Shown: piece after piece, positions 27,171 to 35,248 of the stretch | Numbering within the stretch: position 1 is the first letter of the stretch | Layout: each line of letters opens with the position of its first letter | DNA from: Bacillota bacterium | GTDB taxonomy: Bacteria; Bacteroidota; Bacteroidia; Bacteroidales; Bacteroidaceae | Assembly: GCA_023664625.1 (NCBI GenBank) | Contig: JAMPFD010000002.1 | Location: forward strand, 218,441 to 282,440 | Length of the DNA stretch: 64,000 bases | Direction of reading: 5' to 3' | Program-made: the position numbers and the translations under genes | The notes under the pieces: model-generated | Database searches by the model: none | The model's input: only the letters and a program-made list of their open reading frames with translations | Told to the model about the DNA's origin: nothing

Positions 27171-28667
27171 ATGAAGAAAAAAACTATCTGGATTATAGCC
27201 GTCATAATGGGCATCTCGTTTCTCGGACTCATCTACGTTCAGGTGAAGTACGTAAAGGAGATGGTTAAGATGAAGAAGGAACAGTTTGACGAGTCTGTCA
27301 ACCGCGCCCTCTATCAGGCATCACGCAATCTGGAACTGAACGAAACTTTGCGTTATCTGGAAAAAGACATTAATGAAATAGAGCGTAAGTCACGCCGTGA
27401 CTCACTGTCGTCAACTTCTCAGTTCTCTTCTTTCGAGTTGAAAACCGTCACAACCAAACCTTCACAGATGCCGAAGGCTATGATTCTCCGTAACGACAAG
27501 GGCACAATGTCGCAGACTTCAAAGTCAATGCAGGAGATTGTACGCAACCGCTATGTCTATCAGAAAGCATTGCTTGACGAGGTCGTCTATTCGCTCCTTT
27601 ACAGTGCATCTGACAAACCGTTGCGGGAACGCATAAATTTTAAGCTGCTTGACCAGGATCTCAAGGCAGAACTGATGAACAATGGTATAAACATCCTTTA
27701 TCATTTCAGTGTTACGACACAGGACGGACGTGAGATTTACCGTTGCTCGGACTATACTGACGAGGGCGAGGAAAACAGTTATTCACAGATGCTTTTCCGC
27801 AATGATCCGCAACAGAAGATGGGTGTCGTCCACATACACTTCCCTGATATGGACAGCTATATCTTCTCAAGTGTGAGATTCATGATACCGGCACTTGTCT
27901 TTTCCTGTGTCCTTTTGGTGACTTTCATCTTTACAATCTTCATTGTCTTCCGGCAGAAGAAGCTGACAGAAATAAAGAATGACTTCATCAATAATATGAC
28001 CCACGAACTGAAAACTCCGATTTCGAGCATCTCACTTGCCGCACAGATGCTTGGTGATGAGGCTGTCACAAAGTCTCCGCAGATGATGGCTCATCTTGGC
28101 AGAGTTATTCATGATGAGTCCAAACGCCTACGTTTCCTTGTGGAGAAAGTGCTTCAGATGTCAATGTTTGACCGTCAGAAGGCAATCTTCAAGCCGAAGG
28201 AACTCGACCTTAACGAACTTGCAGAGAATGCCGCACAGTCTTTTCAGTTACGTGTGGAGCACACCGGCGGTAAGATATATACAGAAATTGAGGCAATTGA
28301 TTCCGCCCTATTTGCCGATGAGATTCACTTAACCAATGCGATATTCAATCTTATGGACAATGCTGTAAAGTACTCCAAACCAGACCAGCCGCTGAACATA
28401 TATATCCGAACTTGGAATGACGGTGAGCATCTCTATCTTTCTATCCGCGACACCGGTCTTGGAATGAAGAAGGAAGTGCTGAGAAAAATATGGGACAAGT
28501 TCTATCGGGCCCATACCGGCAACCGCCATGATGTCAAGGGATTCGGACTCGGATTGGCTTATGTTAAAAAGATTGTGGAACTCCACAAAGGCAAGATCTC
28601 TGTTGAATCGGTATGCGGCGAGGGAACAACTTTCACGATTCAGCTGCCCATTGTAGAAGAATCATAA
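27171..28667 (+). CDS. rprX: Sensor histidine kinase RprX
   Basis: 498 aa. Membrane helices at about 5-25 and 231-255 flank a periplasmic sensor domain of about 205 residues. Then come the dimerisation/phosphoacceptor helix 'NNMTHELKTPISSISLAAQM' (His about 278) and the HATPase with N box 'LMDNAVKYS', G1 'DTGLGMKKE' and G2 'GFGLGLAYVKKIVELHKGKI'. The sequence and pairing with the next gene match Bacteroides RprX, named for an effect on tetracycline-resistance regulation when cloned in E. coli. The signal sensed is not known. It phosphorylates RprY, encoded 105 nt downstream. Confidence 0.9.
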   Translation: MKKKTIWIIAVIMGISFLGLIYVQVKYVKEMVKMKKEQFDESVNRALYQASRNLELNETLRYLEKDINEIERKSRRDSLSSTSQFSSFELKTVTTKPSQMPKAMILRNDKGTMSQTSKSMQEIVRNRYVYQKALLDEVVYSLLYSASDKPLRERINFKLLDQDLKAELMNNGINILYHFSVTTQDGREIYRCSDYTDEGEENSYSQMLFRNDPQQKMGVVHIHFPDMDSYIFSSVRFMIPALVFSCVLLVTFIFTIFIVFRQKKLTEIKNDFINNMTHELKTPISSISLAAQMLGDEAVTKSPQMMAHLGRVIHDESKRLRFLVEKVLQMSMFDRQKAIFKPKELDLNELAENAAQSFQLRVEHTGGKIYTEIEAIDSALFADEIHLTNAIFNLMDNAVKYSKPDQPLNIYIRTWNDGEHLYLSIRDTGLGMKKEVLRKIWDKFYRAHTGNRHDVKGFGLGLAYVKKIVELHKGKISVESVCGEGTTFTIQLPIVEES

Positions 28668-28772
28668 CCTATATACCATACATCCCTTTGACCGGTCAGG
28701 TTGAGTCTCCGTGAGACCTGTCGGTTATAAGAAGAAAATTTCAATTAATCTTTAACATAAAACTTTATTATT

Positions 28773-29471
28773 ATGGACGAGAACATTAAAATTATGCTGT
28801 GCGAGGACGATGAGAACCTCGGTATGTTGCTTCGTGAGTATCTTCAGGCAAAAGGTTTCAGTGCAGAACTGTTCCCTGACGGTGAGGCAGGTTACCGCGC
28901 TTTCACAAAGCAGAAGTTTGACATCTGCATCCTCGATGTGATGATGCCGAAGAAAGACGGATTCACTCTTGCCCAGGAAATCCGCCAGTCAAACGTTGAT
29001 GTGCCAATCATCTTCCTGACAGCCAAGCAACTCAAGGAAGATATTCTGGAAGGCTTCAAGATTGGTGCTGACGACTATATCACCAAACCATTCTCCATGG
29101 AGGAACTCGTGTTCCGTGTTGAGGCTATTCTCCGCCGTGTCCGTGGCAAGAAGAATAAGGACACTTCTGTCTACAAACTCGGCAACTTCACCTTTGACAC
29201 TCAGAAGCAGCTTCTGCAGATAGGGGAGAAGCAGACAAAGCTCACCACAAAGGAGAACGAACTTCTTGCATTGCTCTGCAGCCATGCCAACGAGATTCTC
29301 CAGCGTGACTTCGCACTGAAGACAATCTGGATTGATGATAACTATTTCAACGCACGCTCTATGGACGTTTATATTACGAAACTCCGTAAGCACCTGAAGG
29401 ATGATCCGCAGATTGAAATCATCAATATCCACGGCAAAGGCTATAAACTCATTATTCCTTCTGAGGATTAA
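28773..29471 (+). CDS. rprY: Response regulator RprY (OmpR/PhoB type)
   Basis: 232 aa. The receiver domain (about 5-118) has acidic pocket E11/D12/D13, phosphoacceptor D55 in 'CILDVMMPKKDGF', Thr83 in 'FLTA' and K105 in 'TKPF'. The C-terminal winged helix (about 130-228) ends 'SMDVYITKLRKHLKDDPQIE...GKGYKL', as in OmpR/PhoB regulators. It is the cytoplasmic partner of RprX. In Bacteroides the RprY regulon is reported to include oxidative and energy-metabolism genes. A strong terminator follows at 29513-29573. Confidence 0.92.
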   Translation: MDENIKIMLCEDDENLGMLLREYLQAKGFSAELFPDGEAGYRAFTKQKFDICILDVMMPKKDGFTLAQEIRQSNVDVPIIFLTAKQLKEDILEGFKIGADDYITKPFSMEELVFRVEAILRRVRGKKNKDTSVYKLGNFTFDTQKQLLQIGEKQTKLTTKENELLALLCSHANEILQRDFALKTIWIDDNYFNARSMDVYITKLRKHLKDDPQIEIINIHGKGYKLIIPSED

Positions 29472-29512
29472 TAGGGAACAAAGTTTTACTATTTTGTAAT
29501 AGAGCAAAATAT

Positions 29513-29573
29513 ATTACACATAATGAGAGGTCATCTACTGCGTTGCAAGAGGTGATCTCTCATTATGTGTAAT
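29513..29573 (+). terminator. Large hairpin terminator after rprY
   Basis: A perfect 17-bp outer stem (ATTACACATAATGAGAG at 29513-29529 against 29557-29573) with a further inner pairing (GTCATC / GGTGAT). There is no T-run on either side, so it may also act as an RNA-stabilising hairpin. Confidence 0.65.
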
Positions 29574-29626
29574 GGCGTGCTGTTTCGGATACATTAATGC
29601 CGGTTATCTATGAAAGTATAAGCTTT

Positions 29627-29782
29627 TTATTCGTTTTCTTTATTTCCCTCAAAGCGCGGCTGTTTTATTCTTGTCTTTATAGAGCGTATTGAGGCAGGCT
29701 CTATACCCATTATATTGCAGACCTCCCGGTCAGTCTTTCCTGTATGGTAGAGAGTCATGAACATTTTCTGCCGTGTGTGAAT
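29627..29782 (-). pseudogene. Remnant of a helix-turn-helix (LuxR/sigma-4-like) regulator C-terminus
   Basis: The minus strand is open from a TAG just upstream of 29782 to the TAA at 29627-29629. It encodes HTRQKMFMTLYHTGKTDREV followed by CNIMGIEPASIRSIKTRIKQPRFEGNKENE. The 'TGKTDREVCNIMGIEPASIRSIKTRI' part fits the recognition helix-turn-helix of LuxR-type or sigma-4-like regulators found at the C-terminus of larger Bacteroidales proteins. Nothing upstream continues the protein, so it is most likely the tail of a deleted gene. An internal ATG at 29764 could give a 45-aa peptide. Confidence 0.5.
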
Positions 29783-29825
29783 CTACAAGAGAGGTAATGT
29801 TTTATTCTTTAAGTATGGATAAATT

Positions 29826-30461
29826 ATGAGAAAAACTTTTTTTGTTTTGCTGTTCCTGCTTTCAGTGACAGTCTATTCTCAGGAAGCCGTGTTCAGCTAC
29901 GGACAGAATGGTGGAGTCGTACCATCGTCAGCTAATGTTGAGGCGTTTGAATATGAAGATTTTCAAAATATCACACCGTATTTACAGAGACGCCAGACAG
30001 TTATTTCTGCCGATCAGAAATATACTGTTTATCAGCGTAAGTATAATAACTGGGACAATAACCCTGGAGATTATCATGTTATAGAAGTAATGAACGAGCG
30101 TGGCGACCTCCTCTACAGCCTCCGCAATGATGATGGTTGGGTGTGGCTTGATGAAACCTGGGGCAATGCTGAGGGTGCTCCTTTCTATATGGAACGTCTT
30201 GACGACCGGCATGTCATATTGTTTTTCACAGGCGTAACCATAATGAGCCAGCCTCCGTATTTTACAGCATTGGTCATAGGTGACAACCAATGCCGTATGG
30301 TGCTCAACAAGCCCATGTGTCTGAATGACATACAGCTTGACGGCGGTCTGTTTATTAAATTTCAGAGGGAAACGACGGAATATATAGACTTCGGCGTGCA
30401 GTATAATTTCCCAAAAGAGTTCACTCTGTTTGTGAAAGATGGCATGCTATATATAAAATAG
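29826..30461 (+). CDS. Secreted protein of unknown function
   Basis: 211 aa. The signal peptide 'MRKTFFVLLFLLSVTVYS|Q' is clear. The mature part is rich in aromatic and acidic residues (RKYNNWDNNPGDYHVIEVMN, 'DDGWVWLDETWGNAEG', 'DRHVILFFTGVTIMSQPPYF') and ends 'FTLFVKDGMLYIK', suggesting a beta-rich fold. I do not recognise a family. It is followed 80 nt later by a truncated lipoprotein-like ORF with a similar start (MRK...). The ATG has no clear promoter; the upstream gap holds the regulator remnant. Confidence 0.6.
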   Translation: MRKTFFVLLFLLSVTVYSQEAVFSYGQNGGVVPSSANVEAFEYEDFQNITPYLQRRQTVISADQKYTVYQRKYNNWDNNPGDYHVIEVMNERGDLLYSLRNDDGWVWLDETWGNAEGAPFYMERLDDRHVILFFTGVTIMSQPPYFTALVIGDNQCRMVLNKPMCLNDIQLDGGLFIKFQRETTEYIDFGVQYNFPKEFTLFVKDGMLYIK

Positions 30462-30540
30462 GTGCATCTGAGCCTTGTGCCATGGTGTTTAATGTCATGG
30501 CACAAAGCTCTTTCCGGATTCCCCTAAAATCTACCAAACT

Positions 30541-30693
30541 ATGAGAAAACTATTGCCGGTTCTCTGTTTCATCTTTTGTCTTATAACTTGTAATGTCCAG
30601 ATGTTCAGCGTTAAAGACCTTGCGGGCACGAAGTGGGCAAGGAGCAGGAAGCATAAAAACTGTCTGAGTTTTTTAATGTTCTATTTATCATAA
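30541..30693 (+). pseudogene. Truncated lipoprotein-like ORF (50 aa)
   Basis: ATG at 30541, TAA at 30691-30693. The start 'MRKLLPVLCFIFCLITCNVQ' is a good lipoprotein signal with lipobox LITC, and 'MFSVKDLAGTKWARSRKHK' resembles the start of a secreted lipocalin-like domain, but the frame then runs into 'NCLSFLMFYLS' and stops. I read this as the 5' end of a gene whose remainder was lost. It could be a genuine short lipoprotein. Confidence 0.4.
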
Positions 30694-30787
30694 TGGGCAG
30701 AAATAGGCTATTTTGACCGGATTTTCATGGTTCTCGCTCCGGACTGTACTCTAAAATCAGGCAAAAACATACTTATATACGACAAAA

Positions 30788-30890
30788 GGTGACGATTTTC
30801 CGCACAAATCGTCACACTTTATATAGCGTTTCATTACCTTTCACCGACCAAACCGTTACCTTTCGTGGGGTAAAAGGTAACGGTTTGGTC
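30788..30890. other. Two intergenic hairpins
   Basis: GTGACGATTT / AAATCGTCAC (10 bp) lies at about 30788-30815, and GACCAAACCGTTACCTTT / AAAGGTAACGGTTTGGTC (18 bp perfect, 9-nt loop) at 30846-30890. Neither is followed by a T-run of five or more, though the second is followed by TCATTCTTG. They separate the plus-strand remnants from the minus-strand HAD gene. The rest of 30891-31234 shows no credible gene. Confidence 0.6.
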
Positions 30891-31234
30891 TCATTCTTGT
30901 GTTACTCTTTATTATGATTTTGCGCACATTTTTGATTATCAGGTGCTTGTGAAAAATGCGAAATACTCGCTTTTTCAGAGTCTTCTTGACAGAAAAAATA
31001 TTCTACGCGATTCTCGTGAGGCAAAAAGCCTGTGAGTTTTCTTATTATTGCTGACAGTATAGCTCTGCCAGACATGCTGTATGAGGCTTTACTGCTTATC
31101 CTGCTCATGCTGTCTATCTAAAAAGAAATGGCTGCGCTTGTTGCGTGTAAACAGATTCCGGAAAGCATCCTCTATACGGTATCAGAAACTTTTCTCTGCA
31201 TTCCGCCTCCGGCGACCTGTTGTCTCAGGATTGT

Positions 31235-31939
31235 TTATCTTGCGCAGGAAAGCCGTTGGCGTATTTCCTCCATGTGTTCGTCAAGAGTGTTGGCCGTAAT
31301 GTGCATAGTCTGCAATCCTGCAGCCTTGCCGGCTTCAATGTTTGCAGAGAAGTCGTCGATGTAAAGGGCTTCGGAAGGATTGATGCCTGAATCTTCAATA
31401 AGATGGCGGAATATTTTCGGATCAGGTTTAGCCATTTTTAGTTGGAACGAACAATAGGTTCTGTCGAAACAGTCTTCTACAGGCATGCCCATTGTGGCAC
31501 AGATGTTGCGGAAAGCCTCCCAATGTAGGTCGCCGATGTTGCTGAGAAGGAAAACCTGCAGGTTCTGCTGGCATAGACTGTGGGATGTTTTGTCATGTAC
31601 GGCTACTGTCCCGGCTTTTAGTTCTTTCAGAAATGCAAGACGATTTTCCGGAACTTCTATGAGGTCGTTATAGGCATGTAGCAGTTCGCTGTACTCCGTG
31701 TCTGGGTGGCATAGACTCTGCACGGTGAGGAGAAAATCCTTTCCGGAGATTTCCCCAATGTCCATGCGGTGGATATGGTCGAGCAGTGGAATGTTGCTCG
31801 CCATGCCGTTTAGCGGTCCGTCCTTTGTGAGAAGTTCCTTTGGCAGTGGCATGCCGAGTTCGGCGAAGCGCATGAAGGCTTCCTTTGTTTTCAGATCGGC
31901 AATGACACCGCCGAGGTCGAAAATTACGGTCTTTATCAT
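31235..31939 (-). CDS. HAD superfamily hydrolase (subfamily IA, YihX-like)
   Basis: 234 aa. HAD motif I is 'VIFDLGGVIAD' (nucleophile Asp8), with Gly instead of the usual second Asp at position 10, as in the 'FDLGNV/GGV' group that includes the sugar-phosphate phosphatase YihX. Motif II is 'VFLLSNIGDLHWEAF' (Ser/Asn type), motif III is the Lys of 'KMAKPDPKIFRHLIE', and motif IV is 'ALYIDDFSANIEAGKAAG'. It has a helical cap at about 20-90. It is probably a cytoplasmic phosphatase of a sugar phosphate, exact substrate unknown. It appears monocistronic. Confidence 0.85.
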   Translation of the reverse strand: MIKTVIFDLGGVIADLKTKEAFMRFAELGMPLPKELLTKDGPLNGMASNIPLLDHIHRMDIGEISGKDFLLTVQSLCHPDTEYSELLHAYNDLIEVPENRLAFLKELKAGTVAVHDKTSHSLCQQNLQVFLLSNIGDLHWEAFRNICATMGMPVEDCFDRTYCSFQLKMAKPDPKIFRHLIEDSGINPSEALYIDDFSANIEAGKAAGLQTMHITANTLDEHMEEIRQRLSCAR

Positions 31940-32139
31940 AGGACTTTTTTGTTTTGGTTATAAGATATGTGTTCTTGGCAAGGCAGTTCCTCCGCTTTGC
32001 CGTGTGGAACTCCTGTTGCAAAGGTAAGCATTTTTATCTAAAAAACATTAAATACTGGGATATATATGTTTTAGAATCAGGAAAGATGAGTATTTTTGCA
32101 TTATAACCAACATTGATAATCAATAGAAACAAAGATACT

Positions 32140-32523
32140 ATGAGTGAGAAAATATTTTCTGTTGATGCTTCGGGAGTCTCCCGTTTCGCCACGGCGGCGA
32201 TGGCTGAGAGGCTGTATGCCGAGGTACGTAATAAGAAAATCACATGTCAGAACCGCCTGCAGCTGTTGCAGAAGATGTGTGACACTGCAATACTTTGTGA
32301 ACAGGCCGGGCTTCTTTCCGAAGCCTTTGATTTGTATGATACCATTGTACGTCGTGGGATGGCGGACTACCGTGACAATCAAGCTTCAGAAGCAGGACGA
32401 CTCGCCCTTGAAGCATACAGGGCAGCGGGGCGTTTCTGTGGAAGCTCCGATGAGTGTCTTTGGGAAAAGAGTTCGCAGCTTCTCAGCGATGCCCGCAGAT
32501 ATTTTGAACCAGCTTCGGAATAA
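32140..32523 (+). CDS. Small helical protein of unknown function
   Basis: 127 aa from the ATG at 32140 (an in-frame start 27 nt upstream lies closer to the promoter and is less likely). The product, starting MSEKIFSVDASGVSRFATAA, is almost all helical, with 'RLQLLQKMCDTAILCEQAGL' and 'EAFDLYDTIVRRGM' suggestive of TPR-like helix pairs. It has no signal, membrane segment or catalytic motif. A TATTTTTGC motif lies about 40 nt upstream. I do not recognise a family. It precedes the DUF1846 gene by 96 nt, but that gene has its own promoter. Confidence 0.6.
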   Translation: MSEKIFSVDASGVSRFATAAMAERLYAEVRNKKITCQNRLQLLQKMCDTAILCEQAGLLSEAFDLYDTIVRRGMADYRDNQASEAGRLALEAYRAAGRFCGSSDECLWEKSSQLLSDARRYFEPASE

Positions 32524-32548
32524 AAAATATTTAAAAGCAGGCGTAATC

Positions 32549-32580
32549 TTTGGCATTTCCGTTAATAATTGCTACCTTTG
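32549..32580 (+). promoter_or_regulatory. Promoter of the DUF1846 gene (TTTG, 20 nt, TACCTTTG)
   Basis: TTTG at 32549-32552 and TACCTTTG at 32573-32580 give a near-ideal Bacteroidetes promoter. The leader is about 33 nt. Confidence 0.75.
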
Positions 32581-32619
32581 TATCCCGTATTTATGGTAAT
32601 TAGTTTTTAGGAGAAAGGT

Positions 32620-34083
32620 ATGAAATACGGATTTGACAACGACAAGTACATTACTACACAAAGTGAGCATATCAAGGAACGGATAGCTCAGTTTGGAAAC
32701 AAACTTTATCTTGAGTTAGGCGGAAAACTTTTCGACGACCATCATGCGTCGCGTGTCCTGCCTGGTTTTCAGCCCGATTCTAAGTTGCGCATGCTTCAGC
32801 AACTGAGCAGTTCGGCAGAGATTGTTATTGTTATATCAGCGGAGGACATTGTGAAGAATAAGGTGCGTGCCGATCTTGGCATAACATATGATGAGGATGT
32901 GCTCCGTCTGAGAGACGAATTTCTGGGCCGCGGATTCGTTGTTGGTTCTGTCGTGATTACGCATTACAATGGTCAGCGTGCCGCCGATGACTACCGTAAC
33001 CGTCTGACAAGGATGGGAGTGACATCGTATGTGCATCATCTAATAGACGGCTATCCTCACAACGTAGACCTCATAGCCTCTGACGATGGCTTCGGAAAGA
33101 ACGATTATGTTGTGACCTCTCGGCCGCTGGTGATTGTCACTGCTCCCGGTCCCGGTTCCGGCAAAATGGCGGTATGCCTTTCCCAACTGTACAACGAGCA
33201 CAAGCGCGGGGTCACTGCTGGCTATGCAAAATTTGAGACTTTCCCTGTATGGAACCTGCCGCTGAAGCATCCTGTGAACATTGCCTATGAGGCAGCCACC
33301 GCTGATCTTAATGATGTGAACATGATAGACCCGTTCCATCTTGAGGCATACGGAAAGACAGCCATCAACTATAACCGCGACATCGAAATATTCCCGGTGC
33401 TCAATGCTCTTTTTGAGGGTATCTATGGTGAGAATCCGTACAAGTCGCCGACGGACATGGGAGTCAACATGGTTGGAAACTGCATTTGTGACGACACCGT
33501 TTGTTGCGAAGCTTCAAAGCAGGAGATTATCCGTCGTTATTATGCCGCGCTCAATCTGATGGCTGACGGCAAGGATGTGACGGCGGAAGTGCAGAAGATA
33601 GCATTGCTGTTCAAGCAGGCTGGTATTAACTCCGCATACCGTATGACGACTGTCGCCGCGAAAGAAAAGGCGGAACAGACAGGCCATACGTCGTCCGCGA
33701 TAGAATTTGAGGACGGCACGATAATAACAGCAAAATCTTCGGAACTGCTCGGATGTTCTGCGGCATTATTACTCAACTCCATGAAATATCTTGCCGGAAT
33801 GGAGAAAGAAGTAAAGCTTATTCCACAGGATTTGATAGAGCCGATACAATATATGAAGGTTAATTATTTGAAAGGCCGTAATCCTCGTCTGCATACGGAC
33901 GAGGTTCTTGTGGTTCTTTCCGCATTGACTGCCCGTGACGAGCGTTGTCGCATTGCACTTGAGCAACTGCCGAAATTGAGTGGGGCACAGGTACATGCGA
34001 CCGTAATGCTTTCTGAGGTTGACCGCAAGATTTTCAAGAAACTCGGTGTTGACGTAACTTGTGATCCTGTCAGAAAAAAATGA
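32620..34083 (+). CDS. DUF1846 family protein
   Basis: 487 aa, the full length of the family. It starts 'MKYGFDNDKYITTQSEHIKE' and contains 'LYLELGGKLFDDHHASRVLP', 'GFGKNDYVVTSRPLVIVTAP' and a P-loop-like 'APGPGSGKMAVCLSQLYNEH' (about 172-190), features conserved in DUF1846. The fold suggests a soluble nucleotide- or phosphate-binding cytoplasmic protein of unknown activity, despite structural-genomics models. It is monocistronic with a strong promoter and a terminator at 34150. Confidence 0.9.
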   Translation: MKYGFDNDKYITTQSEHIKERIAQFGNKLYLELGGKLFDDHHASRVLPGFQPDSKLRMLQQLSSSAEIVIVISAEDIVKNKVRADLGITYDEDVLRLRDEFLGRGFVVGSVVITHYNGQRAADDYRNRLTRMGVTSYVHHLIDGYPHNVDLIASDDGFGKNDYVVTSRPLVIVTAPGPGSGKMAVCLSQLYNEHKRGVTAGYAKFETFPVWNLPLKHPVNIAYEAATADLNDVNMIDPFHLEAYGKTAINYNRDIEIFPVLNALFEGIYGENPYKSPTDMGVNMVGNCICDDTVCCEASKQEIIRRYYAALNLMADGKDVTAEVQKIALLFKQAGINSAYRMTTVAAKEKAEQTGHTSSAIEFEDGTIITAKSSELLGCSAALLLNSMKYLAGMEKEVKLIPQDLIEPIQYMKVNYLKGRNPRLHTDEVLVVLSALTARDERCRIALEQLPKLSGAQVHATVMLSEVDRKIFKKLGVDVTCDPVRKK

Positions 34084-34149
34084 AATGGCGGAGGTTATGA
34101 CAACTATTGATTGTACCGTCTTTCCGTTGTGCCGTCATTGTCATATATG

Positions 34150-34203
34150 AAAATGTCCCGGTTTGATATCCGATGGCAGGATGTCGGCCGGGACATTTTT
34201 ATA
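34150..34203 (+). terminator. Terminator after the DUF1846 gene
   Basis: A perfect 12-bp stem (AAAATGTCCCGG at 34150-34161 / CCGGGACATTTT at 34188-34199) followed by TATAG. It can act in both directions. A second 10-bp hairpin (GCATGCCAAC / GTTGGCATGC, 34283-34312) lies before the convergent GNAT gene. Confidence 0.75.
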
Positions 34204-34397
34204 GTTATTTATCATTGTGTATCATTACATATTAAGTCTTGCATGTAATATTGGGCATTTATGTTAGATACTGCTTTTATGTGCATGCCAACCACTGACG
34301 CAGTTGGCATGCGCCGGTATTTTTCATCCTTTCATATTTGTTACATGCTACGAACTTACAGATATTTTATGTTACAGAGTAAATTTTTAGAATATGT

Positions 34398-34856
34398 TCA
34401 GTATGTTTCCAAGTATTTTCTGAAATAAAGCATGTCTTTCAGTGCCTTCCCATCTTCGATTATTGGATGATCGTAATAGATAGTGAAGAAGTCCTGTATG
34501 GAATGCGAGTACTTGAATCCACAGTTTTTGTAAAAAGAAACAGTCTGCATGCTGTCTCCCGTTCCGACTGTCATTGACGAGAATTTCTTACTGTAATGCC
34601 TGCAGAGATATTCAATCATTTTCTTTCCGTATCCTTGCCTTTGCAATTCAGGTATCACAGCTATGTTTTTCAGTTCGCAGACTCCATTACCTTCGTCGGT
34701 AACTACAGCGATACATACAACGGAAGACTTGTCATTACGCATGACAAATATTTCTCCTCTGTTTAAGTAGCGGTCAATCATGGATTCCTGCTCGTCTCCC
34801 AGTAAAAGAAGGCTCAGGAATTCTTTCACGTTTGTATTTATCTGTTCTAACCTCAT
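34398..34856 (-). CDS. GNAT family N-acetyltransferase
   Basis: 152 aa. It shows the acetyl-CoA binding motif A 'LKNIAVIPELQRQGYGKKMI' (about 62-81; Q-x-x-G-x-G/K type) and motif B 'SFYKNCGFKYSHSIQDFF' near the end. It should transfer an acetyl group from acetyl-CoA to an amine of a small molecule or protein. The substrate cannot be told. It is cytoplasmic and monocistronic. The C-terminus 'KDMLYFRKYLETY' is typical of the YvbK-like subgroup. Confidence 0.85.
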   Translation of the reverse strand: MRLEQINTNVKEFLSLLLLGDEQESMIDRYLNRGEIFVMRNDKSSVVCIAVVTDEGNGVCELKNIAVIPELQRQGYGKKMIEYLCRHYSKKFSSMTVGTGDSMQTVSFYKNCGFKYSHSIQDFFTIYYDHPIIEDGKALKDMLYFRKYLETY

Positions 34857-35150
34857 TTCTCTTCTTGATGATGCTTATTTTCGGTTTAGTACATGTTTTC
34901 GCTAATGCTCTTTCTCGCATAAACGAGAAAGGTGTTGTTCTGGATAAATTTCATTGGTGTTCTTCTGTCAAATCTTTGTGCACTAAGACCGTTGACACAG
35001 TTATCTCATGCACAGAGCATTATGGTTTTGTTGTCAGCAATCTATGTATGGGTACTGATATGGTTGGCGTGCGTAGTGATTTGGTGTTCCTGCATACATC
35101 TCTCCGCAGTTTTTACAATTCCACTAATATTGTTATTTATCTCAGAAATT
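34857..35150. other. Gap with no convincing gene
   Basis: About 300 bp between the GNAT start and the glmM terminator. It contains a short hairpin (CTTTCTCG / CGAGAAAG). Plus-strand frames are open and hydrophobic (for example from a GTG at 34932) but run through the terminator into antisense of glmM, so they are not supported. It probably holds the GNAT promoter on the minus strand. Confidence 0.4.
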
Positions 35151-35189
35151 AAAAACAGGCTGTATCCAAAATTAGATACGCCTGTTTTT
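35151..35189 (-). terminator. Terminator of the glmM operon
   Basis: AAAAACAGGC / GCCTGTTTTT (10 bp) with inner TATC / GATA pairing, about 60 nt past the glmM stop. On the minus strand it ends in TTTTTAATTT. Confidence 0.8.
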
Positions 35190-35248
35190 AGTAAGTCGTT
35201 TTACGAATTTATGGCAGATTATGCCTGTATTGTCCAGACAATGCATGG

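Noticed and set aside
30902..31108. 68-aa minus-strand ORF
   Set aside because: No promoter, family or plausible fold. It is polar throughout with many Ser/Gln and looks random.
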